A stretch of DNA of 64,000 nucleotides. Origin: Telmatospirillum sp. GTDB taxonomy: Bacteria; Pseudomonadota; Alphaproteobacteria; Rhodospirillales; Magnetospirillaceae. The stretch is taken from the NCBI GenBank assembly GCA_031291415.1, contig JARLJB010000290.1, positions 62,001 to 126,000 on the forward strand, written 5' to 3'. Under the pieces are notes generated by a model. That model ran no database searches. It worked only from the letters and a program-made list of their open reading frames with translations, and was not told the DNA's origin. Made by a program: the position numbers and the translations under genes. Below, piece after piece: positions 19,235 through 28,525 of this stretch; the stretch's first letter is position 1, and each line of letters opens with the position of its first letter.

Positions 19235-19677
19235 TTGTGAATCGGAAAGACCCGGTGTCATCGTCACGCAGCGAAGGAAGGCCTCCAGAGCACCGGAACA
19301 GTCGTGCAAGACCGCGTTCGTAACCCGTAAAAAGTGCATTGCGCTCGACAATATCGGACAAACATTCATCACAGAGCGGCTAATACCGTCGTCTAATTGG
19401 CAGCCGGATCGCCGGAAATACGTCAATCGTAACAATTTCTCGTCAATTTTATTTGTCCGGCAGAGAAAGAAGAACGCGAACACTCCGCCTCAAAGATTCT
19501 TGCCGGCCGTCATAATTTTTGGTGTCATGATATGTAGGTATGTTCGCGGCTTTGTTGGGTCGCATGGGGGCGGCACATGAAGTCGGAAGCTCGACGCCAA
19601 TAGTCATGCGTTTCACAAAAAATCGGCGGCAATGACCAGTCGATGAGCGCCAAGGCGGGAGCAAGGGGAGAGGCACC
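19235..19677. other. Intergenic stretch upstream of the signalling block
   Basis: About 440 bp without a convincing gene. A 118-codon frame (19224-19580) is present but starts inside the terminator hairpin and has no ribosome site. The AT-rich part at 19370-19560 is the likely promoter of the response regulator gene. Confidence 0.4.
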
Positions 19678-21867
19678 ATGAACGACTTCGTAAGTTTTCT
19701 CGCCGAGGAAGAGACTCCCGTTCAGAAAGAAACGCTGCCACCGTGGATCATCGGGGTCATCGACGATGAACCGGCGGTCTTTGAGGCCACGCAGATCGCT
19801 CTTGAAGGAACCCAATTCGAAGGACGCTCGATTACCGTCGTCTATGCCAATTCGGCGAAAAGTGGTCGTCAACTTATCGAAAACACACCCGATCTGGCCT
19901 GCATCCTTCTTGACGTGGTCATGGAAACCGAACATGCCGGCCTGGATCTGGTCCGCGACATTCGCGAAACCCTGGAAAACAATGCCATCCGCATTATCCT
20001 GCGAACCGGGCAGCCCGGTTACGCCCCGCCGATGGATGTGATTCGTCGCTATGACATCAATGACTACAAGGAAAAACCGGAACTGACACAAGTCCGGCTG
20101 TGGACATCGGTCGCCTGCGCTTTGCGCTCCTACCAACAGATTGTCGCCCTTGAGATGAACCGCCGGGGCTTGAGGATTGTCATCGAGGCGTCGTCGGACC
20201 TGCTGCAAAGGCGAGGCATAGACGACTTCGCCTGCGGTGTGGTGACGCAGATCGCCGCCCATCTCCGGGTAAAGCCCGACGGTCTGGTTTGTGTTTCCCG
20301 GCCGATGGACGACGGTGAAGCCGTGGTGGTCGGCGCCGCCGGAAAATTCGCGGGATCGATGTACCGGCCGGTCTCGACGATCGACGATCCGCAAGCCGTG
20401 CGGACGATCAATATCGCACTTGAGCAGCGCCACGAGGTGACCGGTGTCGACGATATGGCATTGTTCATCACCGGCGGTGATTGGATCGGCGCCATTTACA
20501 TAAAAGGCCGGACGGAAATCCGTCCACTCGACCGGGAACTGCTGCAACTTTATTGCCGCAACGTCTCCCTGGGGTTCGAAAACGTCCGCCTGTTCGAAGC
20601 CATCTCGGCAACAGCCTACATCGATCGCATCACCGGTCTGCCGACCCGGCCACGGCTCGAACAGACGATCGACCGCTTGCTTGCCCGAACCGAAACGTTC
20701 GGCGTTCTCGTCATGACGGTCGATCGCTATTCCGATTACACGATTCTGCTTGGCAACCAGTTTGCAGAAACCATGCTTGGCGCCCTCTCCAGCCGGTTGG
20801 GCGAGATCCAGCCGATGCGGGAACGGACCGGCTGCCTGTTCGGCGATGTGTTCGCGGTTGTCCTTGACGGCGATGCATCCCAGGATGTGCGGCAGGCAAT
20901 AAGCCGGATCGAGCAACCGCTGACCATCAGCGGCCGAACCCTGTGGGTCAGCCTGTCATTCGGCTATGTGGCGTCGGGCAGCGACGATCTTTCGGGCAGA
21001 GAACTCATTCGCCGCGCCGAAATGGCTCTGCACAAGGCGCAACAAACCCGGGTCGGTGGACTGACCGTCTTTACACCGGAAATCGAGGAAACTCAGCATT
21101 CGCGGATCTTGCTTGCGCACGAGCTGCGCGACGCCATGGATACCAATCAAATCTACCTGTGCTATCAGCCGCAGGTCCACATCGAGAGCGGCAAGACGGT
21201 CGCCGTCGAAGCTCTGATGCGCTGGCGCCATCCGACGCGCGGCGACATTTCTCCGACGCTTTTCATTCCGGTCGCCGAGGCGACCGGCCTGATTTCCGAT
21301 CTGGGCAAGTGGGTCGCCCGCCGTGCCTGTCGCGATATGCGCCCATTCATCGAAAGAGGCGCTATCGAGAGGGTCACCATCAATCTGTCGCCGGTTCAGT
21401 TGCGTAATCCCGACTGCTTCGCCGGTCTTCATGCCATCGTCATGAGCGAGGGTCTCAGCCCCAACGTCATCGAGTGGGAAATCACCGAATCGGCGGTTCT
21501 CGACAGCGACGTCGCCATCGCCCAGCTCCGCCAGGCAAGTGCGTTGGGCTACACCATCGCACTCGATGATTTCGGGACGGGGCAATCCTCCCTGTCGATG
21601 ATCCGCTCGCTGCCGCTCGACGTCGTCAAAATAGATCGTTCCTTTCTTCTCGAGGTCGCAAGCGACGTCCGTGCCAGAACGATCCTCCAGTCGGTTGCCG
21701 CAATCTGCAACGAGCTCGGTTTGGAAACCATCGCCGAGGGCGTCGAAAACCAGGAACATCTGCGTGCCGTGCAGGAAGCCCGGATCGGCAACGTTCAGGG
21801 TTATCTCTATTCACGCCCGCATGAACCGGATGAACTGACCCGTTGGCTCGCGCAACGGTCGGACTGA
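19678..21867 (+). CDS. Response regulator with DUF3369, degenerate GGDEF and EAL domains
   Basis: 729 residues. Domains in order: receiver (about 22-150; 'GVIDDEPAVF' acidic pair, phosphoacceptor D79 in 'CILLDVVMET'), DUF3369 (about 150-320), GGDEF-like (about 325-460) in which the signature reads 'FGDVF', so cyclase activity is probably lost, and EAL (about 475-725) with intact 'VEALMRWRHP', 'EITESAVL' and 'LDDFGTGQSS'. It should be a phosphorylation-controlled c-di-GMP phosphodiesterase. The histidine kinase gene follows after 15 bases. A ribosome site (AGGGGAGAGG) precedes the ATG. Confidence 0.93.
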   Translation: MNDFVSFLAEEETPVQKETLPPWIIGVIDDEPAVFEATQIALEGTQFEGRSITVVYANSAKSGRQLIENTPDLACILLDVVMETEHAGLDLVRDIRETLENNAIRIILRTGQPGYAPPMDVIRRYDINDYKEKPELTQVRLWTSVACALRSYQQIVALEMNRRGLRIVIEASSDLLQRRGIDDFACGVVTQIAAHLRVKPDGLVCVSRPMDDGEAVVVGAAGKFAGSMYRPVSTIDDPQAVRTINIALEQRHEVTGVDDMALFITGGDWIGAIYIKGRTEIRPLDRELLQLYCRNVSLGFENVRLFEAISATAYIDRITGLPTRPRLEQTIDRLLARTETFGVLVMTVDRYSDYTILLGNQFAETMLGALSSRLGEIQPMRERTGCLFGDVFAVVLDGDASQDVRQAISRIEQPLTISGRTLWVSLSFGYVASGSDDLSGRELIRRAEMALHKAQQTRVGGLTVFTPEIEETQHSRILLAHELRDAMDTNQIYLCYQPQVHIESGKTVAVEALMRWRHPTRGDISPTLFIPVAEATGLISDLGKWVARRACRDMRPFIERGAIERVTINLSPVQLRNPDCFAGLHAIVMSEGLSPNVIEWEITESAVLDSDVAIAQLRQASALGYTIALDDFGTGQSSLSMIRSLPLDVVKIDRSFLLEVASDVRARTILQSVAAICNELGLETIAEGVENQEHLRAVQEARIGNVQGYLYSRPHEPDELTRWLAQRSD

Positions 21868-21882
21868 CGAGGAAACGCGGCC

Positions 21883-23553
21883 ATGCGCATCCGCGACCTG
21901 ACATTGCGAACCAAAGTGTACGGTGCCTTCGCCATCGTCTTGTCGCTCGACGTGTTGAGCGGTTTCGCCGCCATTTACAATCTTGGCAGAATCGACACCG
22001 ACGCCGCCGGCATCCGCGATGTCTGGCTGCCGGCGGTCAGCGTTTTGGGCGACATGGTGTCGGGCGTCGAAAACTACCGGATCATCGAAGGGAAAAGCCT
22101 GCTCACACAAGACGAAATGGAACGTCTGTCGAGCGAAGAGTTGCTGTGGAACGCCCGCGATCACCTCTATTTGCTACGCAGCGCCTATGAACGGTCGCGG
22201 TCGCATGGCCAGGACGAGGATCGGCTGATCGAGACCTTCGACAACACCTGGCGGGAATACCAAAGCCACAGCAGGACCATGCTCGGATATGTCTTCCGTG
22301 GCGGCAAGGAAATGGAGACGGCCCGCGACATCTACAACGGCGAAGGCGAACGCGGCTTTCGCGACTCGCGGGACCGGCTGCAGGAGGTGCTCGCCTTCAA
22401 CGTGAACAAAGGAAAACAGGCGACCGAAACCAGCAAACAGATCTACACCTTGACCACCATCACCATCGTCATTGTGACCCTGGGGGCGGCGTTACTGTCC
22501 TGGCTGCTCGGCGTCTTCATCGTCCGCAGCGTCACCAAGCCAGTCAGCGAATTGATCGGCGTCATGCGCCGCATGGCGGAGGACGACCTGACCGCGCAGA
22601 CCGCGCCGGGCAATCGTCATGACGAAATCGGCGTCATGCGGACCGCTCTTCACGAACTGCGCGAGCGCCTGTTGGAGCGTCGCAAACTGATCGACGACGA
22701 AAAAGAAAGCCTGCGGAAGCTGCAGACGGCCGAACGGGAATTGTTGGCCGCCGAGCGGCTGGCGGCTCTGGGCCGCATGGTCGCCGGGGTTTCTCACGAA
22801 ATCAATACGCCCCTGGGGTCGGCCTACACGGTGGCCACCACATTGGTCTCGACCCACCAGGAATTCGCCGGCATCGTCGCTGAAAACCGACTGAAGAAAT
22901 CCGATCTCGACACCTTCGTCGAACGGGTTGGACGGGCCAGCGGCCTCATTGCCATGACGCTCCAGAAGGCCAGCGATCTGATCCGCACCTTCAAACAGGT
23001 GGCAGTCGACCAAACCAGCAGTTCCCGCCGAATATTCGAGTTGCGAGAGCTGACACGCCAGGTCGTGCTGACCACCTCGCCGCTTTTCAAACACCGCCCC
23101 TTTACCCTTGATATCCGCATTGATGAGACGATCGAGCTGGATAGTTTTCCCGGACCATTGGGGCAGGTGCTGAGCAACCTGATGAGCAACGCCGTCCTTC
23201 ATGGTCTTGATGGGCGAGACAATGGCACGGTCGTCATCGAAGCCACCCGTCAGGGCGACCAAACGGTTACCATCTCCGTCATTGACGATGGCGTTGGCAT
23301 TCTGCCCGAGCATCGCCCGCATCTGTTCGAACCCTTCTTCACCACACGTTTCGGCCAGGGAGGCAGCGGACTTGGCCTCAATATCGTCCATGGCATCGTC
23401 ACCCATGTTCTCGGCGGTTTTATCGATGTCGACAGCATGCCGGGCAAAGGCGCCCGCTTCGCTTTGACGATTCCCTTGAAGGCGCCAGAACAAGTCGAAG
23501 GCTCTTGCAGTCCCCACACTGAAACGGCGAAGCCGTCCGACCCGCGAGGCTGA
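21883..23553 (+). CDS. Membrane sensor histidine kinase
   Basis: 556 residues. An N-terminal membrane helix and a four-helix periplasmic sensor (about 30-185) are followed by a second membrane helix (about 188-212), HAMP ('SVTKPVSELIGVM'), a coiled coil, the dimerisation domain with H305 in 'VAGVSHEINTPLGSAY', and a HATPase domain ('NLMSNAVLHGLDG', 'IDDGVGI', 'GQGGSGLGLNIV'). It is a complete kinase without a receiver. Its position after the EAL response regulator makes that protein the obvious partner, and the TRAP-type binding protein just downstream a possible ligand presenter. Confidence 0.94.
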   Translation: MRIRDLTLRTKVYGAFAIVLSLDVLSGFAAIYNLGRIDTDAAGIRDVWLPAVSVLGDMVSGVENYRIIEGKSLLTQDEMERLSSEELLWNARDHLYLLRSAYERSRSHGQDEDRLIETFDNTWREYQSHSRTMLGYVFRGGKEMETARDIYNGEGERGFRDSRDRLQEVLAFNVNKGKQATETSKQIYTLTTITIVIVTLGAALLSWLLGVFIVRSVTKPVSELIGVMRRMAEDDLTAQTAPGNRHDEIGVMRTALHELRERLLERRKLIDDEKESLRKLQTAERELLAAERLAALGRMVAGVSHEINTPLGSAYTVATTLVSTHQEFAGIVAENRLKKSDLDTFVERVGRASGLIAMTLQKASDLIRTFKQVAVDQTSSSRRIFELRELTRQVVLTTSPLFKHRPFTLDIRIDETIELDSFPGPLGQVLSNLMSNAVLHGLDGRDNGTVVIEATRQGDQTVTISVIDDGVGILPEHRPHLFEPFFTTRFGQGGSGLGLNIVHGIVTHVLGGFIDVDSMPGKGARFALTIPLKAPEQVEGSCSPHTETAKPSDPRG

Positions 23554-23734
23554 TCAACTGGAAGGAAGTCGAGGTCATGGAAAAACCGAAGACGTTGGGG
23601 GTAAACTCCATCTCGACCAACTACAGATTTTGGGCTGCCGGGATACTGGCATCACGGATATGAACATCGTCCGGGCCTGTATCCTTTTTCGTAAAACGAC
23701 CTTTTCCCCACGCTTCAACGCCACGGGGGCAATC

Positions 23735-24706
23735 ATGCGGCTGACCTTGGTAATTTTCTCCATCGCATACGTGCTCGGCCTTGGCTCCCCGGTGCAGGCC
23801 AAGGAGACTTTGATCTTTGCTCATCTATTCCCGGAAAAGTCTCCGCAGCAGCAATACCTTATCGACGCCGACCGCGAACTGATGCAACGCACCGGCGGAC
23901 AACTCGGCCTCGATATCAGGCCACACGGCCAGATCGGCGATCAGGACACGCGGATCATGGAGGCGATGAGCCTCGGACAGGCTGACATGACTTTGGCCGG
24001 CGCCGCCTTTGGCGCACGCGACTACGCGCCGCTTGCCGTTGTTGCCACACCATTTGGATTTCGAGACTACGAACACTGGCAACATTTCAAGACCAGCCAA
24101 TTGGCGCGGGAGTTGAGGGAAGGATATGAAAAAGCCAGTGGTATGGTTTTACTTGGATATTACTATTATGGGACTCGTCATATTCATAGCAAAGTGCCAG
24201 TCAGAAAACTGGAGGATCTGGCTGGACTCAAGATCCGGGTTCCCAATGCCCCGGTCTTTCTTCAACTTTTCCGAGCTCTTGGTGCCACTCCCGTTCCATT
24301 GCCATTCTGGCAGACCTATGATGCCCTGAAGCAGGGCACCATCGACGCCGAGGAAAACCCGCTGCCCACCATCGACGATGCGAGGTTGTACGACGGAGCG
24401 TCCTACATCAGCCTCAGTGGACACGTCACCGATACGGCCATGGTGCTGATCAGCGCCAGGCGCCTGAACAGTCTTTCCGCCTCGCAGCAACAGTTGGTGC
24501 GCGACGTGTTCGCCAAGGTTGCTGACCGGTTGAGCGAGACGATCCACGTCAGAGAACAGGAAGAAGTGGTGCTGTTGAAGGCAAAGGGCGTGACATTCTT
24601 TCAGATAGACCGCGCCGCGTTCGCCGCCAGGGTGGCACCTTTTCTCAAAAGCAAGGACTTTGCCTGGTCGGGAGACCTGTACGAACGCCTGCAAGGAATC
24701 CAGTGA
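23735..24706 (+). CDS. Orphan TRAP-type (DctP family) solute-binding protein
   Basis: 323 residues with a signal peptide (cut near 'VQA-KETLIF'). Family marks: 'AHLFPEKSPQQQYLIDADREL', 'GQIGDQDTRIMEAMSLGQADM', and the carboxylate-binding Arg region 'LAGLKIRVPNAPVF'. It would bind an organic acid in the periplasm. No DctQ/DctM membrane genes are near; it sits between a sensor kinase and a GGDEF-EAL protein. It may therefore present its ligand to the kinase, as periplasmic binding proteins do in some two-component systems. ATG 23735 has GGGGG 6 bases upstream. A short AT-rich patch (24120-24200) stands out in codon use. Confidence 0.88.
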   Translation: MRLTLVIFSIAYVLGLGSPVQAKETLIFAHLFPEKSPQQQYLIDADRELMQRTGGQLGLDIRPHGQIGDQDTRIMEAMSLGQADMTLAGAAFGARDYAPLAVVATPFGFRDYEHWQHFKTSQLARELREGYEKASGMVLLGYYYYGTRHIHSKVPVRKLEDLAGLKIRVPNAPVFLQLFRALGATPVPLPFWQTYDALKQGTIDAEENPLPTIDDARLYDGASYISLSGHVTDTAMVLISARRLNSLSASQQQLVRDVFAKVADRLSETIHVREQEEVVLLKAKGVTFFQIDRAAFAARVAPFLKSKDFAWSGDLYERLQGIQ

Positions 24707-24726
24707 GCGCAGGACGCCAACGCCCC

Positions 24727-24747
24727 GGCCACCTGGGATCGGTGGCC
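24727..24747 (+). terminator. Weak hairpin after the DctP-like gene
   Basis: GGCCACC pairs with GGTGGCC around a 7-base loop. No U-run. The following 200 bp are AT-rich and probably hold the promoter of the next gene. Confidence 0.35.
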
Positions 24748-24954
24748 ACTTACGATCACGGCGTCTTGGCATGCCGTTACAATCTCAAATATACTCTATG
24801 CTTTGTTCATCAGAAGTCACACAAATATGATCTTGGAGGCTCCATCCAATCGCATAAGATATGCATAACAAGATATCTTACACGCGGACTACGCAACGAC
24901 AATGCTTGAGTTCCGGCAGCAACATCGATCTTATTGATAAATAATGGGTATCAC

Positions 24955-27900
24955 TTGAGAGATTTGCGACCTGTCTTAACAATGACCGTCCTGGCCGCAA
25001 ACATTTTCGTGGGCGGCTTGCTCTCCTACATGTTGGTCACAGACAGGGATCGGCGAGAAAACGAGATCCACACGACCTTGGAAAACGTGGCTTCGCTGCT
25101 TGACGTCTCTGTCACGGAAGCGGTTGGCAAGATTGATCTGTCGCTGCGCGCCACCGTTGACGAACTGGAAGAACAACTGCGCCGGCACGGGCATCTTGAC
25201 GATCTGAATGTGAACACGTCGTTGGACAATCGTCGAACCTGGGTTCCGAGATTCTCCAGCACTTTCCGCGTGACCGATGCTTCCGGCGCCATCCGATACT
25301 GCAGCGGTTGCGTATCGGGAAACGAGGACAGGCGCGCCGACGACGACTTCTTTGTCACCCACCGCAGCCGCAACGATAGCGGCTTGATTGTCACCAATTT
25401 GTTGATCGACCGCGCCTCCGGCAATTGGGTGGTGGTATTTAGCCGTCGTTACGATGGTCCGGATGGCCGTTTCGCCGGTGTGATATCGGCATCCGTTCCG
25501 GCCTATTCCTTTGCTCAGCTCTTTGCCGGCATCAATCTTGGGCCCCGTGGTGTCGCGGTATTGCGGGACGCGGACATGACCGTCATCGTTCGCTCTCCGC
25601 CTGCGCTCCCTCCGTCCCAGCAGATCGGCAGCAGAGCTCCCTCCCGGGAATTGATGGACGTCGTAGCCTCGGGGGAAAACGCGGGTTTCTTTCACCTCGC
25701 TCCGGCGGGCGACGGCGTCGAACGTACCCTTGCCTATCGCCATCTGTCCGCCGTGCCGTTCCATCTGACGGCGGGGATGGCAACGGAAGACTATCTGAGC
25801 GAATGGCAACTGCTCCTCAGGAAAGCGATCGCAGCCGGGGCGATCTTCCTTGCCGGCTCAATATCCATGGCGCTGCTCCTGTGGCGAGCCGAAATGGCCA
25901 ACCAGCGCAGCCGCCTGCTGCTTCGCAACGCCAGCGACGGCATCCATATCCTTGATTCCCGGAATACTGTCATCGAGACCAGCGACGCCTTCTGCAGCAT
26001 GCTGGGATACTCGCGCAACGAAATGATCGGCATGAAAGTCAATGAATGGGATGTGCCTCTGGCGGGTCTCACTCGCGACGAAATCGACGGTCGGCTGGGC
26101 GAGGTGACCAAGGTCATGACAAGAGAAACTCTGCATCGGCGCAAAGACGGCAGTTGTCTGGATGTCGAAGTGACCGCCCGCCCGCTGCAATGGGCAGGCC
26201 AAAAGATGCTCTTTTGTTCGGCCCGCGACATCACCGAGCGCAAGCTGACCGAGACCAGGAACCGACGATTATCCAATCTTTACGCGGCATTGAGCCAATG
26301 CAACCAGGCGATTGTGCATAGCCGTGACGAAGCAGAACTGTTTCCAAAAATTTGCCGCTGCGCGGTGGAATACGGTTTTGTGAAGACGGCGTGGATCGGC
26401 TTCGTGGATGAATTCAGCAAAGAGGTCAAGCCCACGGCCTGGTATGGTGACGGACACGACCTCGGATTTCCGGGAAGCATTCCAGTGGTGACGGTGGACG
26501 CGGACGATCCTCGCGGTCGCGGTTTGACCGGGACAGCCATTCGCGATAACCGGCCGCAATGGAGCCAGGATTACCTTCACGACCCCATCACGGCGCCCTG
26601 GCACGACTTTGGCCAAAAGGCGGGTTGGAGGTCATCGGCGACACTGCCCCTGCACCGGCACGGTGTTCCGGTCGGCTGCCTCGTCATCTACTCCGATACG
26701 GTCAATGCCTTTGACGACGACGCACGCAGGCTGTTGATCGAAATGGCGATGGATATCAGCTTTGCACTGGACAACTTCGCCCGCGAGATCGACCGGCGGC
26801 GCTCGGTAGAGGCACTCCGGGCAAGCGAAACGCGTTATAGTCTCGCATTTCAAACCAGCCAGGATGCCATCGCCATCAACCGGTTGAGCGATGGGACATA
26901 TGTCGATGTCAATGAGGGCTTCATCGATATGTCGGGCTTTAGCCGCGATGACGTCATCGGACGCTCGTCGCTGGAGATCAATGTCTGGGCGTCGACCGAC
27001 GATCGACAGAATTTGATCGAAAGGCTGCGGCATGCGTTGACTTGCCGGAATGTGGAAACCCAGTTCAGGAAGAAAGACGGAACGTTGTTTTGGGCGCTGA
27101 TGTCGGCGTCGCTGATCGAAGTTGATGGCGAGCCCTGCATTCTCTCGGTCACGCGGGATGTTTCAGATATCAAGTTGGCCGAAGACGAGATCAAGAACCT
27201 TGCGTTCTACGACCCGTTGACGCGGTTGCCCAATCGACGGCTCCTGACCGACCGATTGCACCATGCCGTGGCCATTTCCGCCCGGAACAGCCAGAAATGC
27301 GCGCTGCTGTTCGTCGATCTTGACGACTTCAAGACGTTAAACGATAGCAGCGGCCATGCGATAGGCGATTTGCTGTTGCAGGAGGTCGCCAAGCGTCTTG
27401 TCGCCAATGTCCGCGAAGTCGACACGGTTGCAAGGTTCGGAGGAGACGAATTCATCGTTCTGATCGAGGACCTAAGTGAGAGCATTGAAGAAGCCGCGAC
27501 GCAGGCGGAAAGCATCGGTGAGAAGATTCTTACCGCCATCGCCCAGCCTTATCTGCTTGCCGGACGGGAGTGCCGAGGCACAGCCAGCGTCGGAATTGTC
27601 CTGTTCGGAGGACAACACGAAAGCTCGGACGAGCTTCTGACGCAGGCCGATATTGCGATGTATCAGGCCAAGGCGGCGGGCCGCAACACGCTGCGTTTTT
27701 TTTCTCCAGACTTGCAAACGGCCATCAATTCCCGCGCCGTGATGGAGAGAGATCTTCACCACGCAATCGCGAAAGACCAGTTCCTGCTCCACTATCAGCC
27801 GCAGATGGACCATGGCGAGCTTGTCGGCGCCGAGGTTCTGGTCCGCTGGAACCACCCGAAGCGCGGCATGGTGGCGCCAAACGAGTTCATTCCTCTGGCC

Positions 27901-28500
27901 GAGGAAACCGGGCTGATCCTGCCTTTGGGGCAGTGGGTGCTGGAAACCGCCTGCCGCCAGATTGCGGCCTGGCGTACACGGGAGGACACGGCCCACATCG
28001 TTCTTGCCGTAAATGTCAGTGCCCTACAGTTCCGCCAACCGGACTTTATCGAACGGACCCTTGCGACGCTGGAACGGACCGGAGCCAAGCCGCAGAACCT
28101 CAAACTGGAACTCACCGAAAGCATGTTGGCGGACAATGTCGAGGATGTCATCGCCAAGATGGCATCCCTCCGGTCCTGCGGCGTGAGATTCTCCCTCGAC
28201 GATTTCGGGACCGGCTATTCATCGCTGGCCTATCTGAAACGCCTGCCTTTGGACCAGTTGAAAATCGACAGGTCATTCGTCACGGACGTGCTGACCGATG
28301 CCAACGACGCGGCCATTGCCCAGACCATCGTCGCCCTGGGCCAGACCATGGGCTTGTCCGTCATCGCCGAGGGCGTGGAAACCGAAGCGCAAAGAGACTT
28401 TCTCGCAGGTCTCGGATGCCATGCCTTCCAGGGGTACCTGTTCGGAAAGCCGATGCCGCTCAACGAATTCGAAGCGCTGTTGCGAGATGTCGCCAATTGA
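24955..28500 (+). CDS. Membrane sensor PAS-GAF-PAS-GGDEF-EAL protein
   Basis: About 1180 residues. Order: membrane helix at the extreme N-terminus, a periplasmic Cache-like sensor (about 30-285), membrane helix ('AIAAGAIFLAGSISMALLL'), PAS (about 320-430), GAF (about 450-620), PAS (about 635-745), GGDEF (about 755-915) and EAL (about 925-1175). The GGDEF box is intact ('RFGGDEFIVL') and the inhibitory site RxxD is present five residues before it ('REVD'). The EAL motif reads EVLVRW, with 'LELTES' and 'LDDFGTGYSS' intact. It can thus make and break c-di-GMP. The start is uncertain: TTG 24955 is used, TTG 24934 and ATG 24982 are alternatives. Confidence 0.93.
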   Translation: MRDLRPVLTMTVLAANIFVGGLLSYMLVTDRDRRENEIHTTLENVASLLDVSVTEAVGKIDLSLRATVDELEEQLRRHGHLDDLNVNTSLDNRRTWVPRFSSTFRVTDASGAIRYCSGCVSGNEDRRADDDFFVTHRSRNDSGLIVTNLLIDRASGNWVVVFSRRYDGPDGRFAGVISASVPAYSFAQLFAGINLGPRGVAVLRDADMTVIVRSPPALPPSQQIGSRAPSRELMDVVASGENAGFFHLAPAGDGVERTLAYRHLSAVPFHLTAGMATEDYLSEWQLLLRKAIAAGAIFLAGSISMALLLWRAEMANQRSRLLLRNASDGIHILDSRNTVIETSDAFCSMLGYSRNEMIGMKVNEWDVPLAGLTRDEIDGRLGEVTKVMTRETLHRRKDGSCLDVEVTARPLQWAGQKMLFCSARDITERKLTETRNRRLSNLYAALSQCNQAIVHSRDEAELFPKICRCAVEYGFVKTAWIGFVDEFSKEVKPTAWYGDGHDLGFPGSIPVVTVDADDPRGRGLTGTAIRDNRPQWSQDYLHDPITAPWHDFGQKAGWRSSATLPLHRHGVPVGCLVIYSDTVNAFDDDARRLLIEMAMDISFALDNFAREIDRRRSVEALRASETRYSLAFQTSQDAIAINRLSDGTYVDVNEGFIDMSGFSRDDVIGRSSLEINVWASTDDRQNLIERLRHALTCRNVETQFRKKDGTLFWALMSASLIEVDGEPCILSVTRDVSDIKLAEDEIKNLAFYDPLTRLPNRRLLTDRLHHAVAISARNSQKCALLFVDLDDFKTLNDSSGHAIGDLLLQEVAKRLVANVREVDTVARFGGDEFIVLIEDLSESIEEAATQAESIGEKILTAIAQPYLLAGRECRGTASVGIVLFGGQHESSDELLTQADIAMYQAKAAGRNTLRFFSPDLQTAINSRAVMERDLHHAIAKDQFLLHYQPQMDHGELVGAEVLVRWNHPKRGMVAPNEFIPLAEETGLILPLGQWVLETACRQIAAWRTREDTAHIVLAVNVSALQFRQPDFIERTLATLERTGAKPQNLKLELTESMLADNVEDVIAKMASLRSCGVRFSLDDFGTGYSSLAYLKRLPLDQLKIDRSFVTDVLTDANDAAIAQTIVALGQTMGLSVIAEGVETEAQRDFLAGLGCHAFQGYLFGKPMPLNEFEALLRDVAN

Positions 28501-28525
28501 GACAAAACGCGCAGCTCATCGGCAT

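Noticed and set aside
19224-19580. 118-codon open frame upstream of the signalling block
   Set aside because: Starts inside the phosphodiesterase terminator, lacks a ribosome site and has no regular codon bias.
19525-20916. 463-codon open frame on the minus strand
   Set aside because: Antisense to the receiver/DUF3369 part of the response regulator.
24120-24200. Possible recombination joint inside the DctP-like gene
   Set aside because: The run is AT-rich and Tyr/Ile-rich, but the reading frame and the family pattern continue through it, so I only note it in the gene entry.
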